A stretch of 64,000 nt of DNA from Ciborinia camelliae (taxonomy: Eukaryota; Ascomycota; Leotiomycetes; Helotiales; Sclerotiniaceae), in the NCBI GenBank assembly GCA_025890175.1, contig JANPYM010000011.1:1468299-1532298 (forward strand), read 5' to 3'. Numbering within the stretch: position 1 is the stretch's first letter; each line of letters opens with the position of its first letter. This document shows, one piece after another, positions 54,594-64,000 of the stretch. The notes beneath the pieces were generated by a model that was not told the origin of the DNA, made no database searches, and saw nothing but the letters and a program-made list of their open reading frames with translations. Position numbers and translations under genes: made by a program.

Positions 54594-56469
54594 ATGGATA
54601 CTTCAAAGATTTTCGACTTCATCATCATAGGAGGTGGTACATCTGGTCTTGTTGTCGCTGCTCGGCTTTCCGAGAATCCTGAAATCCAGGTTCTCGTTCT
54701 TGAGGCTGGAGGAAATCACTTGGAAAATCCACAGATAAACATTCCAGCACTCTGGCCCTCTTTACTTGGTACAGAACTCGATTGGGCCTTCACTACGACT
54801 CCCCAGGTAATTTAACACGGGTTTTGCCTGATTTGTTCAGTACTAATTGCTTTTCATATAGAGTGAGCTTGGCGGTCGCACGATAGGCCTTCCTGGTGGT
54901 CGTGTTCTTGGGGGCTCGAGTGCCCTCAATGCTCAAGCTTTTATCGCTGCATCCAAGGTTGGAATTGACGCCTGGAAAGAGCTTGGAAACCGAGAATGGG
55001 ATTGGAACTCCATGGAGTCATACTACAAAAAGTGCCATACTGTTGCAATTCCGAGCGACCGCGTACGACAGGAGTTGGGTTTAAACTACCTGACATCTTC
55101 TAACAATCCAGGCTCTGACGGTCCCATTCAGACGTCATATCCTGAAAAGGGAGATGCTGTCCGAAAGGCGTGGGTTGATACCTTCAATGCTCTGAAGTAC
55201 GAAATGACCGAGAATGCATTTTCAGGATCATCGATTGGAGGTTTTGTGAACAATTCAACGGTCAATGGCGCTACCAAGGAGCGGAGCTATTCGGCAAATG
55301 CTTATTTTAAACCTGCAAAAAATCGACCCAATCTTCATCTCGTGACTGAAGCTCAAGTTGAAAAGATCATTCTCGACAACGAATCTGGCGAGGCTGTCGC
55401 CAAAGGTGTGAAAGCCAGAGTCAAGGGCGTCGAACACATATTTAAAGCCGCAAAGGAGGTTATTGTGGCAGCCGGGACTTTGAATTCTTCAAAAATCCTG
55501 GAACTTTCTGGGATTGGTGATCCTGAACTTCTTCGCTCGCTTGGAATCGATGTATATGTCGAAAACAAGAACGTAGGAGAAAATTTTCAAGACCATCCAT
55601 CAAGTGGGATGAGTTTCGAGGTAGTCGATGAAGTCCAGACATTTGATGCTCTCAACCGTCAAGAACCCGAAGCTATAGCAGCAGCAATATCTGCATATCA
55701 AACTGACAAGTCTGGGCCGTTCAGTGGCGCGGCAATATCGTCTTTTGCTTACATGTCGGTTCCAGACTTCCAGACACCTGAAGGTAAAGCCGAATTAGAT
55801 AATTTGCTGCTTGCCCATAAGCCCGAGAATGAGAGTACAACGTTTGAGTTTGGACGTTCTGTTCTTGCCAGCGCGGATAAGAGTTCCGCTTGCTACTTCG
55901 TCTATGCGGCTCATGGAAGCTTTGGATCTGACGCAAGCTCGGCCAAGAACGTTACCATTAGCAAGGAGACTGAAAACTTTCTTACAATTGCTTGCGAGCT
56001 TGGGTATCCACTTTCCCGAGGCAGCGTTCATATCCAGTCTGCTTTGGCATCAGATCCTCCTATCATTGACCCCAAATACTTCAGTAATCCCATTGACCTG
56101 GATATCCACGCCAGATTTATACGATTTATCCATAACATCGCTGCCACTGGGCCAATGGCTTCTATTCTCAAACCTGGAGGGAAAATCCGACCAACGTTTG
56201 CCGCATTCGGTACAGACTTGGAAGCTGCCAAAGATTATGTCCGAAAAACCATGATTTCCGCGTGGCACCCATGTGGTACTTGTGCAATGTTACCCTTGGC
56301 AGAGGGCGGCGTTTTAGATCAGAAGCTGATTGTTTATGGCACGAAAAACATCAGGGTTGTCGATGCCAGTATGATACCTTTGATCCCGAGGGGCAATATC
56401 CAGTCGACTGTTTACGCTGTAGCTGAAAGAGCGGCTGATTTGATTAAGATGGATCATAATATCTCTTAG
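54594..56469 (+). CDS. GMC-family FAD oxidoreductase
   Basis: Two exons, 54594-54806 and 54862-56469, with a 55-nt GT-AG intron (CTAAT branch-like); 606 aa from ATG 54594. The ADP-binding motif DFIIIGGGTSGLVVAARLSE (residues 8-27) with the acidic LVLEAGG lies at the N-terminus. GRVLGGSSALNAQAFIAAS is the GMC signature 1 and VIVAAGTLNSSKILELSGIGDPE signature 2. The C-terminal catalytic region has AWHPCGTCAMLP (His) and VVDASMIPLIPRGNIQSTVYAVAERAADLI (Asn in place of the second His). There is no signal peptide, so it is intracellular, unlike secreted aryl-alcohol or glucose oxidases. The length is normal for choline dehydrogenase/alcohol oxidase-like members. The substrate is unknown, and no partner pathway genes are adjacent. 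Confidence 0.95.
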
Positions 56470-58555
56470 AGATGATTTAGCTATCTTGATTGCCCATATT
56501 TACTTGTTTCCTAAAAGATAATCTCCAAGTTATTGGCGAATGAAAAGCTGCCTTGTGAATTATAGAAAATCTTCAAATGATAATCTTATTTTGATCCCAC
56601 TCTTCCATACTTGTGCGCATTTAGTTTTAATTCCAAACAAAGCTGCACCCAGAGAAAGTTTGGAAGAAGCATGTGAAACTCTAACAAACTTGTATGCCTC
56701 CATCATGAGTCATATGCAGAGTAAGCACTAATCATCTTATTCATCACTACTGTCAACAAGCACCCTTTATCCTCGGCTCAACTTCTTGAAATGAAACAAA
56801 AAGATGGTATAGTAGCTGTTAGGCTTAGAAATTTCTCTAATAAACTCTAGAAATTGTCGCTGTTGCGCTAATTCTTCATTATTTCATCACTGCACATCTC
56901 TATTTCCGGCTTCTGAAAGTTGCAGATCCGATGCTAGATGAGTACAAATCAGCCAATATTGGGGCAAAGTATCCCTTCCCGAGGAAAACTGTCGGCAAGA
57001 AGTGTCAGCCTTTTGAAAATACGACGCTAAAGTTGGATTGACTCAAGAGTCAGGCTTTTCCTGTTGCAAATCATCTATATGGGGAAGTTTCTGCGGCCTA
57101 ACTCTAGGCTTGCATGCAGCTATGACCAGCATTACAAAGTCTGGGCCTACCAAGAGAAAATCATCAATAGTACCCATATTTGATTACCCACCTTCAATTC
57201 ATTCATCGATTGTTCTCACCGATATTACGTTTATTTTTGAGACGATTAGACAGAAGTGTCATCTCCTATATAAGAGGGTGCAGTGTGTGGGATCTCAGTA
57301 AAATATGCGAAGACCTTTCCCTTGGTGCAGAAAGCAACTGAACCACTTGTCAACTCAAGATAAACAGGTCACACTGACTGCTTCCTTGCTTGAAACCCTT
57401 AGCTGCCAGTTCCAAAAGTTCACCAGACTCGGAGGAATGTGCCAATCCCACGGAGAGGCGTCTCGATAAGGGTAAGGGACCGGGCAGAGATTCTCTTGAA
57501 GATATTAGTAGCCGCCCCTTGAACAAATCCCTTTCAAATTTGTCACGGAGCAACCAAATGTCAACCAAGTCTTTTTGGCTTGTTATATGTATAGTTCCGT
57601 GAAGTAATGATAGTCTCGAAGAGTATTCAGAGTTACCAGATAGAAGTACCACCATGACTGCTGGACAGTATCCCATATATGTTCCTTAGCATTTCATAAC
57701 GGAAACCACTTCGACAAAGGGCTAAAGAAGTATCAATATTGTCTCTGGATTGGGGGCGGTTTGAAGTTCCCAGTAGTGTCGGCATTGGAACAATAGAGGA
57801 AAATTCCCAGTCAATAGCGCAGCTGGTGTTGGATTATTAATCTACAAATATGGTTCTTGAGCCAAGATCTGAGAGTAGAGAGGAGATGCATCTGCAAGGT
57901 CGGTTGGTAGAGATGAGAGAAGCAGGTCGATCGAAGGTATTATATTGCGCAGATTACGCTCAGCGATGCAATAAGTTGAGAAAGCTATTAGGCAGTGGAA
58001 CCATCCATATTTTCGACGTTGCGAGGCGTTTAATGGACCAACTTGGTTTGTAATATTCTATTAAGAGAGCAGGAAAAACTCCAGTTTGATCTAGCTCAAA
58101 TACTTATGCTGACTAATCACAGTACCTGCACATGACATGCTGACCATTTGAAGTTCTGCAGCGTGACTAAAATGGACCTATTTGCTTCTTGGTGACTTTA
58201 TTCCCTTCACTGAGCAATCGAGATTCTCGAGATTCTGATTTAAGTTCAAATTTTTGAACTGTAGGTGCCTAGATATTGGCAGGTAAATTTGATGGATCAA
58301 TCGGTAATATTTTCGAGTAGGTGGAACTAGATCGGAATGCTCTTCCTGTGTTGAGATTCTCAACTCAAATTGAGAAGCCACGAGTGTTGCGAAAGTACCT
58401 TCCATTGTCATAAAGACCCATCAGGTTCCAAGTTCCTCTTTCCCATACAATCTCTGAATCGATCTCTCAATCTCTTTTCTTCACACAAAAACAATCATTT
58501 CCTCTTTTTGGTCCCAAATTTTGAAGCACACATCCACCTCAAAATATATCAAAAG
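56470..58555. other. Intergenic region with unsupported small frames
   Basis: 2.1 kb. Frames at 56540-56731 (LFHTCAHLVLIPNKAAP) and 57850-58053 (67 aa, ATG start) look mildly protein-like but have no partners or motifs that I can verify. The end is the promoter of the phosphatase gene. Confidence 0.45.
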
Positions 58556-60015
58556 ATGAATCTTTCAGCACTCAAGCTGTTGACCCTCTTCCTTGGCTCG
58601 ACCTTGGCCATTATCCCTACACCACCGATCGTCCCATCAGCACTTCCGCAGTCAACAATCGAGCCAGCTCCTACTGCGATCATTGCAGCGCAAGCAACTC
58701 AGCTAGCAATTTCTCCCGTTTCTGACGTCGGCGGTGAGGTGTTTAGCAGATTTGTTCAGATATGGCTTGAAAATATGGTAAGATATTACTGCTACTCGCA
58801 GGCTTCGATCTGCATATCCTCTTAACCTTTAAACTGACAGGTTTGGTGCAGGATCTCAAGGAGGCTACCAGCAATCCTAATTTTCAATGGCTTGCTGCAC
58901 AAGGCATAACACTTACCAACTATTGGGGAGTGACGCATCCTTCTCAACCAAATTATTGTGCAGTTGTCGGAGGTGATACGTTTGGCATGGACGCAGACGA
59001 ATTTGTTCGAATTCCTGCCAATATATCCACTGTAGTAGATTTACTTGACACCAAAGGCATATCTTGGGGCGAATACCAAGAAGATATACCATATGCTGGC
59101 TTTGAAGGCTGGAACTTCTCAAATACAAATCCATCCCAAGAAGATTATGTACGGAAACATAACCCACTAGTGATGTTTGATTCAGTCACTAGCAATGCTA
59201 CCAGACTCAGCTTGATCAAGAGTTTCAAATTGTTTGAAGAAGATCTGGCAAACAAGACTCTACCACAGTGGTCTTTTATTACACCCAATATGACGAACAA
59301 TGGCCATGATACTAATGACACAGTAGCCGGAAATTGGTCTCGCATGTTCCTTGAACCTTTGCTCAAAAATGACTATTTCATGAACGATACCCTTGTCGTA
59401 CTCACCTGGGACGAGAACAATGAAGACGATGAGGAAAACAAAATGTTCGCTATTCTTCTCGGCGGTGCTATTCCTCCTGCTTTTAAGAATACTACCGACG
59501 ATACATTTTACAACCACTACAGTATGATTTCCACCATACAGCTTAACTGGGGACTCCCTTCCCTTGGTCGCTGGGACTGTGGCGCAAACGTCCTCGGGCT
59601 TGTTGCAAGCAAAGCAGGATACGATAACTATGCCGTCAACACCACTAGGCTACTTTTCAATTCCTCATATCCTGGTCCTCTATCAAGAGAGAGATTCCAA
59701 CCAGTTTGGCCTTTGCCCGACACGAAAGCAAATTGCGGTTCAGGCCAAGGAGTCTTGAAACAGATTGTTGACGAGTGGGGACGATCGGACGGTACATATA
59801 ATTATACCGACTCATATCCATATGATGATGTCAGCGGTGACAACACAGGGGGTGAAGCTAGTCCGGCAACTACGACGACAACATTGCCAAGTCCATCTAT
59901 GGCCGCACCTTCGACTTTGCCTACAAAGAAATCAGAGGCTATAGACTTGAAGTATGGTGGAGGTAGCTCCGTGGCATTGATGATGGGATTTGTCTTTGTC
60001 CTTTTGATGGGTTGA
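58556..60015 (+). CDS. Secreted GPI-anchored acid phosphatase (phosphoesterase family)
   Basis: Two exons, 58556-58777 and 58852-60015, intron 74 nt, 461 aa. The acceptor GTGCAG at 58851 is chosen because only it keeps the frame. A signal peptide (MNLSALKLLTLFLGSTLAI) is followed by the phosphoesterase family (PF04185) core: FSRFVQIWLENM, QWLAAQGITLTNYWGVTHPSQPNYCAVVGG, FITPNMTNNGHD, LVVLTWDEN and FYNHYSMISTIQLNWGLPSLGR. These residues include the Asn/His/Asp metal ligands and the THPSxPNY segment typical of fungal extracellular acid phosphatases such as the A. fumigatus PhoA type. A Ser/Thr-rich stretch and a hydrophobic C-terminus (VALMMGFVFVLLMG) after small residues indicate a GPI anchor. 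It is probably phosphate-scavenging at the cell wall. It lies 1.5 kb upstream of a phosphate transporter gene in the same orientation, which fits a shared theme but is not proof of co-regulation. Confidence 0.93.
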
Positions 60016-61516
60016 TGATGTTGGGTGTCATCGGGGAGGAAGTATATCGATTTGGGGAAATTTTGGAGCTCGTATGAATCGCAAGTTGTTTTAGTATCAA
60101 CCTCAGTTATGTCTATTAGGCAGTCGGTCCCTTATTATGAAGCATAATCTTCAGTTCTTGAAAATACATTCTCTAATTCACCTTGCGAAATACTTCGTTT
60201 GTACCCACATTGGATTTCTCCAACTCCTAAGCAGCTGTACTCCTGGTGCCGTGAGCCGCCATCGGTGCAAGTAAATGAATGTAACTCAAGAACGCGAATT
60301 GGGTGGACCGATTTGGCTCTTTGGAAGTTGATTCCAACATAATTATCCAGTCCGAAATTTGAAGCTGTGTTACAGTTGTCTTTCGCCGTATATCGGATCA
60401 GATAGCGGGGAAGACAGTGTTTCAACTCCACGAAATCATGAGAAACCCGCCTTTATCGATTTATGCATCAAACATCTACCCAAGAGTGTGGTGAGACGAT
60501 GATATGAATCCATCATCTGACCTTAGGAAAAGTTCCAATCAAAAATGAAGAGTTTCGTTTGCCAAAGAGGATGCCAAAGAGGATGTCGACGACAAACATG
60601 GAGCAAACTCAGCGAAATGAATTGCTATTGTACATGTATTACCATAACGTTATGTATGAAACATAATCCGCAATAGATATTAACGGTGGTCACCCGCAGC
60701 GTGGGGGTTTATGTATTATATAGGTACTAGGTAGAACCAGAACCAGGTTAGGTTTTATCATCTGAAGTTTGGCTTCACGAGGATCTCCCGGATGTAACAT
60801 AAAATCGTTAAAAATTGATTGATTCAATAAAAAAGGGGATGACAAGGAAAGGCATCTGACCAATCAAAGCACGGTAATTATATGCATGCTTGAATACATG
60901 AAGATAAGTGGATAATAATAATATAGTACCCAAAGGTAAAAATAAACCACAGGAACCATTCAAATATCAAGCCTCATTTGGTTATTTTACTTATGCTTGT
61001 AATTAGTACCTACCTAGTACCTTCGTAGATATTATCTATTACCTATCTTCAGATCCCTCCCTCAAGGCCACAAATCATGTTGTTCTATTTCGCATTGACT
61101 TGTCCTGCACCTTAGAAAATAGCTTTGTATCCACTGATACTACCTACAGGGGAACACTCAGGCTTGTTTATGCTGACCACAATATGTTACCAACATTTAG
61201 ATCACTTACAACAGCTTGATGTCGAAGAATTGGTGTTTTCAAAATAGCTTCCTCGCAGGTGGCTTTTTATCCCTCCTCTAAACCGCAACTCGACCAGCTT
61301 CATCGTCTTAACAACGACAAGATAACGTCTTCAAAAAGACTGGACAGGGGAGGGAGTTTATATACTGATAGGCACCAACATTTACTTGAAGATTACGAAG
61401 AATTTGAGCTCGACGAATATCCTGGTGCAGGGAACAACCAAGCTTCAGAATCGCATATAAGCGGAAGTGATAGAAAGAGGGCGGAAAAGAGAAAGAGACT
61501 TGACGAGGCAGACGAG
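60016..61516. other. Intergenic region between phosphatase and SPX transporter
   Basis: 1.5 kb. A minus-strand frame at 60135-60431 (98 codons, GTG start) has four cysteines and no supported upstream exon; I leave it uncalled. The frame at 61259-61516 is open in phase with the transporter but has no ATG, so it is 5' leader or an unrecognised exon. Confidence 0.5.
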
Positions 61517-64000
61517 ATGAAGTTCTCACATAGTATACAGTTCAATGCTGTTCCAGATTGGAGTAGTCATTACATTGCTTATAGCAATCTGAAGAAGCTG
61601 TAGGTTTTGTTGCGAATTCTAGTCAGAATGATGCTGATAAGGTCTCTCTTCGCAGAATTTACCAGCTCGAGAAAAATGTACATAGACCATCCACTGCCCC
61701 CGAAGACGCTGAAAACTCCCCTCTCATCAGACCGGCCGAAGATCCGGATACAACCTTTCGCAGAGCGCTAGATGCGGAATTGGAGAAGATATCATCTTTC
61801 TATGAATTGAAGGAGCGGGAGATTTATGACGAGGCATCAGATCTGTTGAAGGAGGAACAAGCATTTGAGGCGGAGATTCTGGAAAGCAATCAAACAGATG
61901 GAGCAAATGGATCAGATGGGAATGGCCGTCCGAGGGCATCTAGCAGCGATCGACCATCGCAGAGTAGCATCTTCAGACCTTTCGTTACAAAAGGAAGACG
62001 CCCAAGCACAATAAGTCGGTCAATAGATGAGGGCGTGGAAGATAGTGACGATGATGACGATGAGAATACCGCACTACGCAAGCCTTCCAGGCCAAGCAAC
62101 CTACGAAGCAAAAGCTCTCCATACGATACGAATACCGGGGTATCTGGAGCTGTTGAGGATATGCGTGCTTCAACGGAATTTATAAAGTCTGTGCGACGCA
62201 ACAGTCAGAACTACGAGGATTTCGCCGAGCAAGCGTTCAATGCATTATATTCGTCCGGCATTACGCTGAAGAAGCGCGCCGTCGGTTTATATGTGTCACT
62301 ATGTGAACTAAAATCTTTCGTTCAGCTTAACCAGACGGGTTTCAAGAAAGTTTGCAAGAAATATGATAAGATATTGGACAGAAATCTGAAGTCTAGATAC
62401 CTCCAGGATGTCGTAGCTTCGGCATATCCTTTCCTACCGGAAACACTCAAACACATTGAGGATAACATATCTCGAATAGAGCGCATGTATTCTAATGTCG
62501 TAACTAATGGAGATGTCGACCTGGCAAAGAAGGAATTGCGATTACATCTACGAGAACATGTGGTCTGGGAAAGGAATACAGTGTGGAGAGAGATGATTGG
62601 TATTGAGAGGAAAGCACAAGCTGCAAATATGGGCATTAGGAGAACTTTACTCGGTGCGGATAATGATCCATCCAAACTGCGGTTACAAGGTGATGATGCC
62701 GATGTTTCTGAGATGAAGGAACTGTCAACACCAGTAGGGAGGGTGAAATGCCCGAGGTGGCTCTTCAGTTCGACGATGTTCACGTTGGTTGGAATTATTA
62801 TCACCTTCATCCTACTACTGATTATTCCAATCATGAAGAAGGTGGAACAGCAAAACTGTTTAGCAATGTTAATATTTGTCAGTTTGCTATGGGCTACTGA
62901 GGTAAGAAATCCCCTTAAGATCTTGAAGAGACCTTTGGTTAACTGTTGTCTAGGTCATACCTCTCTTCGTTACATCCCTCATGATCCCATTCCTATGTGT
63001 CCTTCTGCGCGTGGTTCGCTCTGAGGATAAACCTCACCATCGATTGGAAGCTCCAGCTGCGGCAAAGTACATATTTTCCGCAATGTGGACTCCAGTCATT
63101 ATGTTGTTGCTTGGCGGATTTACAGTAGCTGCAGCATTGTCAAAATATGACATTGCTAAGAGAATAGCCACATTCGTACTGAGCAAGGCGGGGACAAGAC
63201 CAAGGACTGTACTTCTTACCAACATGTTCGTGGCAGCTTTTGCAAGTATGTGGATCAGTAATGTCGCGGCACCAGTCTTGTGCTTCTCAATTATTCAGGT
63301 AAGCTTGGTAATGCTATTCACTGAGGTCTATTACTGACAATACTAGCCTATGCTTCGCAATCTTCCATCCGAATCTCAAATGTCGAAAGCTGTCATTCTT
63401 GGTATCGCACTTTCATCAAACATTGGTGGCATGCTATCTCCAATTGCATCCCCACAGAATATTGTCGCTCTTCAGATCATGTCTCCACAGCCAGACTGGG
63501 GAACTTGGTTCTTTATAGTCTTACCAGTCGGCATAATTTCCCTCCTTCTTATTTGGATCCTCTTACTTCTTACATTCAAGCCTGGTCGTGGAACCACAAT
63601 CATTCCCATTCGCCCAGTCAAGGATGCATTCTCTGGTGTTCAGTGGTTCATCACCCTCGTCACTCTCGGCACCATTGTACTCTGGTGTGTGAGCCATCAA
63701 CTTGACTGGATATTTGGTGATATGGGAGTAGTTGCAATCATCCCAATCATTTTGTTCTTCGGAACTGGTATCCTAACTAAGGAAGATTTCAATAACTTCT
63801 TATGGACGATCATAATTCTCGCTGCTGGAGGACTTTCTCTTGGCAAGGCTGTCAATTCGTCGGGATTGTTGCATACTATTGCTGGTGAGATCACTCAGAG
63901 CGTTCAGGGCTTCAGTTTATACAGTGTACTCGTTGTATTCTCTTGTCTTGTACTGGTTGTTGCAACATTCATCAGTCACACGGTCGCAGCTCTTATCATT
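61517..64000 (+). CDS. pho91: Low-affinity phosphate transporter, SPX + anion permease (PHO91-like), 3' truncated by window
   Basis: Exons 61517-61599, 61656-62901, 62954-63298 and 63347 to beyond the window; introns of 48-56 nt, all GT-AG and in frame. ATG 61517 starts exactly at the SPX domain (MKFSHSIQFNAVPDWSSHYI), so I prefer it over the ATG-less upstream extension. SPX blocks: YSNLKKLIYQLEK, LDAELEKISSFYELKEREI and LNQTGFKKVCKKYDKILDR; the Lys cluster binds inositol pyrophosphates. The linker is Ser/Asp-rich. The permease part (DASS/Na_sulph_symp family) has WLFSSTMFTLVGIIITFILLLI, VIPLFVTSLMIPFLCVLL, MWISNVAAPVLC and the signature SNIGGMLSPIASPQNIVA, followed by further helices to the edge. 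The yeast relatives are Pho87/Pho90 (plasma membrane) and Pho91 (vacuole). MKFSHSIQFNAVPDW favours Pho91 from memory, but the split is not certain. The last visible residues are HTVAALII. Confidence 0.92.

Noticed and set aside
56540..58053. Possible transcription-factor remnant and small ORFs between the oxidoreductase and phosphatase genes
   Set aside because: A few residues look protein-like, but no conserved motif or consistent splice model could be built.
60135..60431. Cysteine-containing minus-strand ORF, effector-like
   Set aside because: GTG start, no signal peptide exon upstream that splices convincingly.
1..64000. tRNA, rRNA or CRISPR features
   Set aside because: I searched by eye for tRNA B-box-like GGTTCGAATCC motifs and regular spaced repeats with unique spacers and found none convincing; CRISPR is not expected in a fungal genome.

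Overview
The window is nuclear DNA of a filamentous ascomycete. The evidence is short (about 45-110 nt) introns with GTANGT-like donors, CTAAC/CTGAC-type branch points and NAG acceptors; HET-domain genes; an INO80 subunit of the Ies2/PAPA-1 type; an SPX-domain phosphate transporter; and a Pex14/17-like peroxin. The fairly low GC content, an AT-only block at the left end and the gene repertoire fit Leotiomycetes (Helotiales/Sclerotiniaceae-like), but that placement is inference. One 10-N assembly gap is present (37705-37714).

Layout. 1-450 is AT-only sequence that opens with a 9-bp tandem repeat. 450-10560 is an accessory, conflict-type region: a secreted NUP-family protein (minus), a HET-domain gene, an apparently intact gene encoding a disordered/coiled-coil protein with a C-terminal deaminase-like domain (7089-8698), and right behind it a decayed relative (9156-10553). 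11764-20716 holds a MARVEL protein, a 640-aa unknown, a 7-exon TDT/Ssu1-type transporter with an 8-nt exon, a 193-bp MITE-like element with TA duplication, and a protein with about seven SAP-like repeats. 22062-29820 holds a cysteine-rich secreted/membrane protein with a possibly frameshifted tail, an alpha/beta hydrolase, and a broken OTT_1508-like deaminase + MYND-finger gene. 32297-39811 holds an SMP-30-like protein, an O-methyltransferase, a tandem pair of small membrane proteins (the first frameshifted) and a C2H2 zinc-finger protein. 41068-45424 is the most housekeeping-like block: Pex14/17-like peroxin, a small acidic ORF, IES2, and an unknown. 45900-46420 is a HET-domain fossil. 47646-52686 has three unknown proteins, two of them built on internal tandem repeats. 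54594 to the right edge has a GMC oxidoreductase, a GPI-anchored acid phosphatase-like enzyme, and a PHO91-like SPX/anion transporter that runs off the window.

How the genes relate. There is no obvious metabolic cluster. The most coherent theme is non-self recognition/conflict: a full HET gene, a HET fossil and three deaminase-fold loci in different states of decay, two of them sharing an upstream element that also occurs as a remnant at 450-930. Several genes carry single-base frameshifts or TGG-to-stop changes. Some may be sequencing errors, but the accumulation in the deaminase and HET loci suggests real birth-and-death evolution.
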